This document shows, piece after piece, positions 11,510 through 22,059 of a DNA stretch of 64,000 bases. The notes under the pieces are model-generated. The model saw only the letters and a program-made list of their open reading frames with translations. It was not told where the DNA came from and did not search any database. A program made the translations under genes and the position numbers. Position 1 is the first letter of the stretch; each line of letters opens with the position of its first letter. This DNA comes from Rosellinia necatrix (lineage: Eukaryota > Ascomycota > Sordariomycetes > Xylariales > Xylariaceae), in assembly GCA_021209875.1 (NCBI GenBank), contig JAGYVD010000006.1:4092001-4156000 (forward strand), read 5' to 3'.

Positions 11510-12010
11510 GCCCCACAAGGTGTTCAGTTATACGTAGAAAGAGAGGGAAACCCGGCCGGCCCTTCGATTCTACTTATTCACGGTCTTGGCGGCACTACAA
11601 ATGCCTACCAACCTCTCGTCTCGAGTCTGCAGGAATTTGATTTTGTCACAGTTCGTACTGCTGGTAGTTCCAGAAATAGCTTGTTTTATTGCACAAGGAG
11701 GGGAGACCCCTCACTTGGTCAGTCGCCAGCTACCCGCTCCTTTTATATACAGTATTCTGGCCCGTGACAGATTTGATACGGTTCGATTGGAGCGGCCACA
11801 GCCGTAGCACTGTTCCACAGACCACGAGCATTGACTCCTATGTCGAGGATTGCGAAGGTACGCTACCAGAGTATTGAACCCCTTCAGATATTGTTGGGTC
11901 CTTTTTTAATCCGAGCTCTAGTTGTTATCTCGTACTTTAAGCTCAAGCCTGTCATTGTAGTCGGACACTCTTTAGGGGGGCTTATCTCCCTCCACCTATA
12001 CTCTATATGA
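11510..12010 (+). pseudogene. Truncated alpha/beta-hydrolase relic
   Basis: Three in-frame blocks read as the N-terminal half of an alpha/beta-hydrolase of the enol-lactonase-like type: PSILLIHGLGGTTNAYQPLV at about 11555-11611 (oxyanion-hole HGLGG), then RFDWSGHSRSTVPQTTSIDS from 11778, then KPVIVVGHSLGGLISLHLY ending near 12001 (nucleophile elbow GHSLGG). The blocks join if 11655-11770 (GT...CAG) and 11858-11921 (GT...TAG) are introns, both with the uncommon GTAC donor. There is no start codon in frame (a TAA precedes the first block), and a TGA at 12008 ends the frame right after the elbow. The Asp and His of the triad and the cap are missing, and I find no continuation downstream. It is a remnant, perhaps of an esterase or lactonase from the surrounding catabolic block. 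Confidence 0.7.
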
Positions 12011-14019
12011 TCCAGTATTACCCAGTGAATTATTATCGATCGATAATCTCAATTACTCGAGATTATTAACCTGAGTTAGTTAGAATTCAATGAAATAACC
12101 TGGGCTGGGTTGCTCTATGTAGGAATTGATGTGCAAGTCCACATAGTGTGAGGCAGCCGCCCTTGAAGTCTTGAGGGCAACTTGGATTGCTTTCTAAATT
12201 TACATAGTTTCTTGACTGAGGCCTCCTCTTCGCCTTTTTAGGCGCTCTCGTGAACCCATAAATCACAAAAATAGCTAACAAGTTTATATAAATGTTAACA
12301 ACCATCAGTTCGACATTTTTCTGAACATGACCAATTTCCATCCCGAAGATCGCCAACACCCCCTTATGATTCATCACTGGGTTGAGAACAAAGTTACGCG
12401 TGTCGTTGACGAAAGGTACTAAAACCTGACCGTAGGTTTGGGTGTGGAATCACTTGGTAGATTTAGGTGAATAGCTTATAACCTGGAACATATAATTGTT
12501 GTACTGGCAAGTCCGGCAAAGTCATGGTCCTCTAAAGAGTAATTGAGGAGCGAAACATGATATAAGAAGAGCTAAGACTGTGGTAAGCTCTGCGGAGGCA
12601 CATAGTTGGGTGCGAGTATGCTTTTGTGTCTTATGACTCTCAGGACGAGACTCGTCCGCAAAACACCAGTGTCAACCAAAAACGCAGGGTAACTAGATGC
12701 GTAGCCGTCTCTGCTTTGCCAAACCCTTCTGTGAGTGCCTGGAAAAGCGTAATGGCCCATGGGTTCAAAACGAGGGCCAACAAGAAGGTAGGTCCACCAC
12801 GCTCGGTTGTGTTGAACGTCTCGTTTCCGTTCCTGCAAACAGATCCGTCGCAGGCTACGCCACTGCAAAGGAGATTACCAGGCTGTCCAGGTCGGGCAGA
12901 GTAGATAACTACGCTTTTGAGGTAAGGCTAGGAGTTCGACAATAGCTATTATACCGTCCGAGTTAGTGTAATCATAGGGCATTATGTGGTTTCATCCCGT
13001 CGTCGCACCGTTGTGGGTATGATTGGATCGATCACTACTGCACAATCAATCAGTTTTGACCTGGAACTGTGAGACAAAGCTGGGCAGTATGCTCCTATCA
13101 ACTAATGTTGGGGCATGTTTTTTTCAGGCTTTATAAAGTAATCGTGGTATAGGGGACTCTAATTTCGGATGCTAGAATCTTTAATCTTCAAGGCTTCTAT
13201 ACCAACACTTCAACATTTATATGCAGTACATGGAAACATGATTTCTAGAATTGGCATGAAACAAAATGAACACCAATTCTAACTAATATCATTAATACCC
13301 GAATGATTGATTTCAACGTTTAAATGTACGAAACCAGGCTCCGGAAACATCGACGGAGCTGAATTCCGCTACAGACTCAATAATATGGTCGGATTTACAA
13401 ACAAAACAGCGCGACTCTTGCCGCAAGTAGGAATCCAATATATATCTAAGATGGGTTTATTAAGTTGATGTTTAAACCTGCGTGTCCCGAGTGGGCGCTT
13501 CATCTTGGTTTAATAAAACACGCATAGGCCCTAACGTGATCCATCATCGTCTCTTGTATTGGTCTAATAGCAACCACACTCATTTTCCTTTAAACCTGTT
13601 ATGAACTCATCTTGTTACACGAAACCAAGGCCAATATTGATAATAATTATGGCGATCAAAATGAATGGTACTGTTGTTCGGTTTATACCCCGTACCCAAT
13701 CAGAACGGCGCGGGGAGAGGGAGCGGTTTCACGTCGGCATCTGTCCGTTGGTGGACTTGGTCATTGGACCGTCCGCGTCATCTTGATAATCTACAAGAGA
13801 GAGCTAGCATGCTTCCACGGCACACCTTCCCTGAGAATGCCGTCATCCTCGCTGAGGATGTGTTGAAAAAGGCGTATGAGACAGGCCCTTTTAGCCACCT
13901 CTCTCTCTCTCTCTCTCTCTATTGCTCACTTCTCCCTCCCCATCCTTCTTTCGTATTTGTTTGACCATCTATCGCGAAGGTAGTTAAATTGGCAAGTATA
14001 TTCACGAAGAAAAACACAA
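12011..14019. other. Gene-poor spacer
   Basis: About 2 kb without a supported gene. A plus frame around 13780-13900 reads like part of a protein (LPRHTFPENAVILAEDVL) but has no start, runs into a CT repeat and was not recognised. The AT-rich part 13080-13600 shows nothing further. Confidence 0.5.
13902..13922. repeat. (CT)n microsatellite
   Basis: Ten CT units lie about 100 bases upstream of the amidohydrolase pseudogene start. Confidence 0.85.
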
Positions 14020-14867
14020 ATGGCAGCTGAAGTATCTACCGGTAGCGTGCGTGATGGTGTCCTTGGCCATGGGCTCGATGGCTACAACATTAGCCATGTC
14101 CAAAGCTTACCCCCCTACAAGCCAACCCCAGCAGATATCACGATCAACAATCGCGCACCCAGTGATAAGAAGAAGATTCTATTCAAAAACGTCAACATCT
14201 TCGACTCTACTAGCGCCGATATCTATCCAGGCGATGTTTTGATCGAAAACGAGTACATCCAACAGGTCGGGACGTTCCATTTCACTCCCGATGCCGACAA
14301 CTTGGTCATTGATGGACAGGGCAAGAAGATTGATGAGCGGTCTGATTGACGCCCACATCCACCTCAGCTGGAACGACTCCCCGACCCTAGACGGACTCAC
14401 AAGCCTGCCCATCGAGGAGCATGTCCTGTACACGGCCCAGTCCGCCAAGACTTATCTCGACTGCGGGTACACGATGTGCTTCGGGGCGGCGAGCGCTCGG
14501 CCACGCCTCGACCTGGTGATCAAGCAGGCGATAAAATCCAGGCATGATCCCGGGCCCGAGGACGCTGGCCAGCTGCCAGTAGATCACCACGACTGGGGGC
14601 GCCATCGTGCCGAGCATCTCGCGGTTCGCGGACGGCGAGGACGAGATGCGCCGCCGTGGCATCCGCGTGCTGCCGGGCGGCGATTGCGGGTTTACCTGGA
14701 CCCCGCACGGCACGTACGCGAGGGACCTCGCTCACTTCGTCAGCCTGTTCGGGTACACGGCGAAGGAGAGCCTGCTTGCGGCCACGGCGCTGGGGGGCGA
14801 GATAATGGGCTATCCCGAGACGCTGGTGTGCTGGCCCTTTCCTCCTTGTCTAAATGGAATATTCTAG
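14020..14867 (+). pseudogene. Amidohydrolase pseudogene (imidazolonepropionase/ochratoxinase-like)
   Basis: The N-terminal part is open from ATG 14020 (FKNVNIFDSTSADIYPGDVL, then an IDGQGK strand), typical of metal-dependent amidohydrolases. Just before the metal-binding motif the frame breaks: DAHIHLSWNDSP continues in another frame from about 14337. Near 14542 the frame changes again (IKS to GMIPGPRTLASCQ), and a TAG at about 14582 replaces a sense codon before ITTTGGAIVPSISRFADG. The text then jumps from DGEDEMR directly to RRGIRVLPGGDCGFTWTPHG. The barrel core with the carbamylated lysine and the later histidine ligands is therefore missing, and the C-terminal subdomain is cut off after GGEIMGYPETL. 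With two frameshifts, one nonsense codon, an internal deletion and a truncation, it cannot make an active enzyme. Relatives cleave cyclic amides or amide bonds; the ancestral substrate is unknown. Confidence 0.88.
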
Positions 14868-15079
14868 CTATCGTATTGGAAACAAATTGAGAATTTATAA
14901 ATGCTATTTCATACCTGGAGCATTTGCTAAGGGGGTGTCCCCTTTCTATCTTCCATATTGTGACGTCCTCAGATGATAGTAGTCACGTATACATCACAGT
15001 TGAGCCGTTGTCTTTCGTCTCTCAAAGCCAATTGTGGCTGAGGGAATGATTTTAATCTGTGTCTCTGCAATGAGAAATG

Positions 15080-17108
15080 TCACCGGCCCATGATATGCGA
15101 TAGAACTTTTGCAAGCTTATCTCCACAACCTTCAGCCTCTTCCTCGCCCATAGGGTCCCGCCAAGCAACGAACCGATCAGGCCGAACTAGAATCGCCCCC
15201 TTTTCCTTAATACCTTTCTTCTTAGACCAATCGAAGAAAACATCACGGTAGTCCTCGCCTCCTATGCTATATACCGGAATCTCCACTGACAGCTTCCTAC
15301 GCACCTTCTCGGCCGCATGAACCCACTTAGTCTTCCCACCAATTCCAGTAAAGATGGTGAAGTGGCCTTTCCCGGCCAGGTCGTGAGTGGAGATCATGGG
15401 ATCATTCGGCGTCGCCTTCGAAGCTCGGAGCCAGGCGTGGGGAAGACGAAATCCGGGATAGGTACTCTCTAGGTAATGAAGGTCGGCCTCTTCATGATCA
15501 GGAAAGCTGGGCGGTGGGTTCGGTTCGTCGTCGGTCCACACGGCGCTAGATTTATACAATTGATTCATCTCCACGCCGAATCCATGGCGTTCGGAGTCGA
15601 GGTTCTCGATCAGCTGTTGAAATGTGGCCCTCGCCTCTGCGCCCTCGGCAGTGTCTTCTTCAAGTCGGTCAAGGATCTTGCGCTTTTTGATCAAGTCCGG
15701 CTCGAAAACCCCCAGTAGGGAGAATAGCTGCGCATGAATCTTCCCAGTCTTGTTGGTACGTCTGACAACTGCTTTCCCAACGGGTTGCCTCTCCGCGTTG
15801 AACGAGTCCAACAGCGCCGGAGAAGCCAGCCCGTTTTGCACGTACCCGATCTTCCACGCGAGATTGTATGCATCTTGAATGCATGTGTTCGATCCCAGCC
15901 CGTTAAAAGGCGGGTGTCTATGTACAGCGTCTCCGAGGCAAAACACCTTTCCGCGACTGCACTTCTCTGCGTAACAATCCTGGATTGACCAAGTAGTAAT
16001 TCCCTTCACTTTGATTACGATGTCAGGATCACCGATGAGGTCTTTTACGTGTTCAATGATCTCGTCACGACTGGCAGTCAGCTCGGTAACACCTGGTTTG
16101 GCAAGCATGCTGAACACCCATTCGGAGAAAGCCTTAACTTGACGAGTAATCGCAATGGCGCAGAAATCCGGCTGTAACTTGTCAGGCTTGATCAGCATGT
16201 GTATCAATCCAGGTGACTGCGCCATCAAATGGCTCTACAATAAACAAACATTGGTTAGTTAGTGCAAATAATTTCTTCTATACGATGCTGCTTCGGTTAG
16301 CAAACGTACCAGATCCGCTTCGAACCAGACATTGAATGCATGGCCGCCACCTGGTGTCTCATGAAATGGGAGTTGTATGTCACGTGCAACGACGCTCCTT
16401 GCGCCGTCTGCACCACAGAGGTAATTTGATATCACTGTCAACTCCTGACTGGAGAGTGAGTCCTTGATGGTAGAATGGACTTTGCCCGTTTCTACATCCT
16501 CGCGGCATGTGAGGAACTCATAGTTCCAGCGAAGTTTAAACCCGTTCTGTGTCGCGAACCGAAGCAAAATAGGCTCTAGTATGGACTGGGGAAGATTTGC
16601 CTGTGCGCAAGGCGTTGCCTTTTTATACTCTCCCTAGGTTTGTTAGCTATAATAAGCTCGTATTTGTCGAACGGCCTCGACTAACCTCTCGGTTGGGGTC
16701 GTTTCCGGCATAATAAGATCTTGATATTTCCTCTCCCGCCATCGTGTGGCAGAAGCGGTAAAACCTGATGAGCTCTTTCGGCGTAGCAACCCTCCGACAT
16801 TCGTCCTCTAGCCCAACATCTCGGAGGCATTCTGCATTGCCGGCATTAGAATACATCTATCTTGGAGAAGCGATGTCGAGGCACACCAAACGCTGCATTA
16901 TTAGTATAGTGAGCTCGAGGTGTTCTTGCCGTTGAAGACGCCTTGCCGATAATAAGTCCAGTCACACCTAATAGTTCGCAATCAGTCCTTTGCACACACA
17001 AATAAAGATGCTGCAACAACACTGACCATATTGTGTAAGGAAGCATCCCAGACTAGCTCCTGCAGGGCCGGCCCCAACGATCAAAACATCCGTCTCAATA
17101 CAAGTCAT
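15080..17108 (-). CDS. FAD-dependent aromatic hydroxylase (phenol 2-monooxygenase-like)
   Basis: Five exons give an uninterrupted 595-aa protein: 17027-17108, 16887-16967, 16686-16831, 16310-16633 and 15080-16234. All four introns (52-75 nt) are GT-AG and phase-consistent. Group A flavoprotein monooxygenase marks are complete: the dinucleotide fold DVLIVGAGPAGAS (Gly12, Gly14, Gly17), the DG motif CGADGARSVVARD, and the FAD-ribityl GD motif VFCLGDAVHRHPPFNGLGSN. The C-terminal third (SIGGEDYRDVF..KGAILVRPDRFVAWR) is the thioredoxin-like dimerisation domain found in phenol and chlorophenol hydroxylases. It would use NAD(P)H and O2 to hydroxylate a phenolic ring in the cytosol. No signal peptide is seen. 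The gene converges with the amidohydrolase pseudogene and lies 1.5 kb downstream of a carrier on the same strand, suggesting uptake and breakdown of an aromatic substrate. The substrate cannot be read from sequence. Confidence 0.9.
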
Positions 17109-18639
17109 AACTGAGTACTGTGGACCGTGGTAGAACGCATGTAGTTTCTTGAGGCACGACAAAACGTATGTAGAGAACTCCCTATAAGTTATAACTGAAG
17201 GCTTTCTCAGAACCCACCCTATATGCTCCTCAACCCAGCTCAATGATATGGGGTGCTTCAGAAGAGAATATCCCGCCTGAGAGGGTCTCGCATTCGATCT
17301 GTCTTCTTGTCGTTTTTAAGGCCACGCACTACATAGGATCCGCTAATGGACTATAAGGACTAACACCATACGATAACATGGTGTCTTTCGTAGCGGATGG
17401 GTCCATCTCGGCGTCAGCTTACTAAGGAAGCACCCGAGGTGGGAGGCCAAGAATTCATCACAGATCCGAAAGTTACACATATATTGGTGTGAACACCATG
17501 GCGAGTACGTGTTCTTGTGTCAAGTCGTGCTCGTCATCCACTTCTACGCTGTGTTTGTGATCTTCTAGCGTCTAGCGTTCTTCTTCTAGCGATCAACTAG
17601 CCTAGTCCAGGGGACGATAAAACGCTGTTGCTTGGCGTGTGGGCTGGGTTTGTCGACTACCTACCTACTATGCAATCGCTTGTTGCTAATTCGTCGACAG
17701 CGTGTACATTTCACTGACCGCCTCATTATCCTGGCAGATTGCGGTTCACGGTTTGTTACCATATTCGTTGGCTTGGGAGCCGTCCGTGATACGTACGAGG
17801 TTATCTTTACCGTCGCCCGCGGCCGAGAGGTCATCTTGTTTTCCCATCTACATCAGTAGTTAGTGTGGTCGCTCACTCAACTAATTACAACATGAATATT
17901 ATTGGTATAAGTACCTTTGGTAGTATGTCACGTACCATGTACACCAATCCAGACTACCAAGTATCTGTGATTAGATCGTAAAGATGCTCTGAAATAGCCG
18001 AATGTATTCCACAATTGCTTGTAGTTACTATAACTCTTATATAGTATTAATATGCTGCCTAGATATGCGACACTATTACCTATGTACTTGTAATTACGGT
18101 GCATATGTATTTTATACACGTCGATTGCGCACAATATATCGCGAACTGATCCGTAGCTATCACAGGGCGCTACATCAAGCTTTAGCGCCATCTTTTTCCA
18201 TCATCAAGTTATCCCTCTACCACGATAGATGAAGAGATACCATAGCGAATTGTTTTATTATGATGCGCAGAGCGAGACGCGGGATTGAAGATTTATAAAA
18301 TCTTGTAAGGCATCGCTCGGGGTAGACGACGATAAGCACTGACAAACTTATCCTGGAACAAACATAGTGACACCAACGTTACCTTGAGATATCGCGGTGC
18401 TAGGGGGCCAGATTTCGGGGTTCAAAAAAAAAAAAAAAAAGAATGGGAACAGAAGAATCATTAGCAGAGAGAGAGGTGCGAGAGGACATTGATCTCGACA
18501 AGCTGTGTACAATATCCCACTTGCGGTATCCTAGAGTATGACTTAAATCCAGCGATAGCTGACACTATAGGGGCTTGTATTACTGGCAGGGGTGTTGAGC
18601 TGCGATACGGTACAATGCGATCCAGCCTTCCTCTCTGGT
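17109..18639. other. Intergenic between hydroxylase and carrier
   Basis: No gene recognised in 1.5 kb. AT-rich around 17880-18130. A run of about 17 A at 18424-18440. Confidence 0.55.
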
Positions 18640-20623
18640 CTAATATATGTACCTAAAGTTCAGGTTTTCTCTGTCGGTCATATCAGCAAATGCAGTGGTG
18701 TTCAGATCCCGGCCTTCAAGCCCGCCTTCGGTCGCACTCTGCATCTTATCCCTGCGAGAATTCTCTCTCCTGAGTAAGAACCAGAATATCATGATGATAA
18801 GTACCTCGATAAGGTGAGACACGATCATCGACCAGATACCGAGCTCGTAGGTGGGCGCCTGGCTAGTGAGGTAGAAAAACGGCCCAACGATCTATCGAAG
18901 CCTGTTAGTAAAATACCATGGGCACGATTGGCACGGGATGCGAGGACTAAAGGCCTCAACAGGATGGGAGGTGGTCTCAAGAATTATTGACATACTATAA
19001 CATGATTAGCACCCATGTCAAATTCATCGATGCACGCATGGGGCAACCTACCATTTCCGGTACAATACCCGAGGAATAATACTGCATTGGTGACAACCTT
19101 TTTAGTGTGACCAGAAGTATTCGCGGTCTGAAGGGAGAGGATCATGACAAAGGCGGCATTGTACGGCCCCGTCAGGTAGTAAGCGATTAGCCTGCCAGCC
19201 TGCTGCTCCGTGCCAATGTATCGAAGACCAAACGCGCCGGCGATGTTGGGTACTAAAAATATTAGAATGAACATGCAGCGTCTGTTCACAAACCGGTCGT
19301 TGAGATACACGCATATCAGGATGCTAATCGCTATTAGGACTCCGTATGGGATCTGCAAGAGCGTCGTTCCTAGCTGACTAAATCCAAACCCTTGAATGAT
19401 AAGGGTACCGAAGTTGGATATGCCGCCATTGGGGACGTTGCAGACAAGGCCGAGGACAAAGAAGAGGTAGAGCTTGATGTCGAGAAACGCCTCTTTAACC
19501 TGATACACCTTGAGATGTTTGTTCTCGATGCCGGTCTGGTTTTCTCTTAGACGCTGCACTGCCATGCGTTTTTCCGCCCTCGAGAGACCTTTCGCCGTGA
19601 CCGGAGAGTCGGGTAGGAAGATGCACATAACAATACCCCATGTAGAGCACAGAGCGCCTATGATAAGAAATTCGTACTTCCAAGATGGTAGAGCGCCTCT
19701 GATGCTGCCGATCCCTGACTCATCAATCAGATACGCTCAGACCTGGATTACATGGAATAGGTACACTACTAACCATAGCCCAGTAACCCGCCCAGGGCAA
19801 TCCCAAACCCATTCGCCGTGTACCATAAGCCCATACGAACTGGCTGCTGCCTCCTTGTGTACCACATTGATGTAATCAACATGAAGCTAGGGTCAGCACA
19901 AGCTTCTGCTGCGCCAGCCAAGAAGCGGAGAGCCAGTAGCTGCCCGAAACTCTTCGCCGCGGCTTGGAGCATGAGGAAGAAGCCTCGAAAACGTGAGCAA
20001 GATTTCAGCCATCACATATACAAAGGAGGTTGCATACCCCAAAAGAATATATTCACGCCCAGATACTTCCCTAGTCGAGGTTAAACAATCTTCTCAGCTG
20101 GGCGGAGGGTTGGGAATACCGATAGGCAAACGCTGCATTAGAAAATTCGTGGGAAAGGCCCAAAATAGAAAACCGAAGTAAAAAACCGAGCTTAGCCAGT
20201 TGTAGTCAGAGCCTTGTAAGTTGAGATCTTCCCGGATCCCGAATATTGCTATTCTATGTTAGTGGAACAGCAAAAATGAGGTGGAGGTTGGACGGACCTG
20301 CGTACGACAGGGTCGTTTTGTCGATATAAAAGAAGGCATAGCAGACAGCGAGGTATGGGAGGATCATGAAGTCGATCTTGGGTCGTGACAAATCAGTCTA
20401 CCTTAGGAGCCTTCACGATTCATGATTACTTCTGTTTGCTCACCTTCCGCACCAGCCTTCGTTCCTCTGATGGGTCAAGGGGCTCGTGAATCTGTTCGGG
20501 AGAATCGAACAAGGCCATCGCAACGTCCACATCCCGCGCCGGAAGGCCCTTAGGCGGTAGGGAGACGCTCGTACGTTCATGATGAACGGGCGAGGCGGGT
20601 TGGATATCATCAGGCTTTGTCAT
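18640..20623 (-). CDS. MFS transporter, allantoate permease-like (anion:cation symporter)
   Basis: Plasma-membrane carrier built from seven exons: 20444-20623, 20298-20376, 20120-20248, 20038-20070, 19774-19983, 19052-19714 and 18640-18891. A soluble 60-residue N-terminus leads into ILPYLAVCYAFFYIDKTTLSYA (TM1), DYNWLSSVFYFGFLFWAFPTN (TM2) and RFLAGAAEACADPSFMLI (TM4), as in the Dal5/Tna1 family that imports small anions such as allantoate, nicotinate or similar acids. The next segments, GIALGGLLGYG, LPDSPVTA in the central loop, and later GYCTGN-IVGPFF with the last TM (LIEVLIIMIFWFLL), complete about 12 helices. Introns 1-5 keep phase. The last (18892-19051, 160 nt) does not: the exon ends in phase 1 but the next must start in phase 0, so one base is in excess. 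The gene may be frameshifted, or a noncanonical site is used. It is a probable partner of the hydroxylase. Confidence 0.82.
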
Positions 20624-22059
20624 ATTGCCAACTTTCTCCTGGACACGCGGTGGGATGCCGAGCTCAGGTAAATTTCGGTCTAGAGAAATCCAACATGTAC
20701 AGTATTCTCCCTACCTGCCTGGTGTTGACGTCGAATGCAACGATTTCCGGTCTGAGCTAAACCGGGAATCCCCCCACGAGTACGAGATGCGGAGAGGGTT
20801 GGGGCCGGCTCTCGGTGCAGTTTCTCCACGCCAGGACAGAGGACAGGGCCATCATAAGTACTGCACATGCCGGGTTCCTCCATTCGCAAAAGAGAACGAG
20901 AGGGCATGACCACGACAAAAAATCAAATGCGCTCGCAATGCAATGGCCGACCGTTGCGACTAGCAAATACTATTCATTCGTAACCAGTAATGAGAAAAGC
21001 GCCAACGATAGAGCCTTCAAGGTGAAATAGCTCCTATACTAGACACCGTCTCTAAGTACTATACTATTCCTTCACGATCGGGGCGCTGCCCCCATCGCTC
21101 GGCATCTATGACTTCCCCGCGTCGGTTTCCCCACGATCCTAACGCTTGGGGTGCGGGGAGAAGCGACAATCATTGCCAGCCGGGGTAAGGGAAAACATCA
21201 TCCCACAGATGTCGATTGAGGCAAAGGATCGCCCGAACTGGGAAGCAGAAAGGGTTGCGACGGCGAGTGGGAAACTTGTTCGCGGATCTACAGACATTGT
21301 TTCCTAGCAAGTGGTAATCAGGCAGATGATAATGATGATGATGATGACGATGATAATGGGATTCATGCGACTTGGAGTCTTGGATTGTCTCGCTTGAAAA
21401 ACAGCGCCATATCCCTATAACAGCTTCCGCTATATACATCAATTTGACCCATATGTTAAATTAGGGACGGGACATCGGCACCACCTGCATAAGGCACGGC
21501 ATGCCGTCGCTACTAGACGAAGCCACCCACCCATGGTTGGAGATGCTAGTCGCGATGCTAATCTTGATGCTGCTCCCGGTATACTGGCACTGCCTCTTCT
21601 CCTCGTTAATGTGAAACATACATAGACAACAGGTAGCAAGATCTGGGCTTTCATCCCATCGAATGTCATGCCACGGACACTAATGGCCGGCCCCCTACCG
21701 CGCCGGGATGACGGGCCACCTTCCCACCCTGCCCGTTCGGAGGGCGACGTTCCACACATTAAAACAGGCGCCAACCAGCCTTTGGCGGTACCAAGAACGG
21801 ATCGGTTCGTCAATGATGAAGGAATTCTATAGCTTGGCTTGCGGAACGAGCCAGAGTTAGGAAGGTGGGCCATAAGAAAATGCCCGCGGCAACGAAAGGG
21901 GGGAGAGATAAACATCATGGACGATGGTCTATATAAGTCAAGCGTAGACGTGAGATTACCACGCCATCTGAGCTCGCCATCAACCCGCTACATCAGATAG
22001 AGTCCCCGTGCTTCATACAGAAAGGCTACAGCAGCTAGTCCAGTCCAGTCCCAGCCACG
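20624..22059. other. Intergenic, shared upstream region of carrier and endoglucanase
   Basis: No gene seen. It separates the divergently transcribed MFS carrier (-) and GH7 endoglucanase (+) and must hold both promoters. A short ATG/GATGATGAT repeat lies at 21329-21358. Confidence 0.55.
21930..21936 (+). promoter_or_regulatory. TATA box of the GH7 endoglucanase gene
   Basis: TATATAA lies 130 bases upstream of the GH7 start codon with no ATG in between that reads far, a spacing usual for strongly expressed fungal cellulase genes. I did not find a convincing XlnR/Xyr1 site by eye. Confidence 0.5.
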
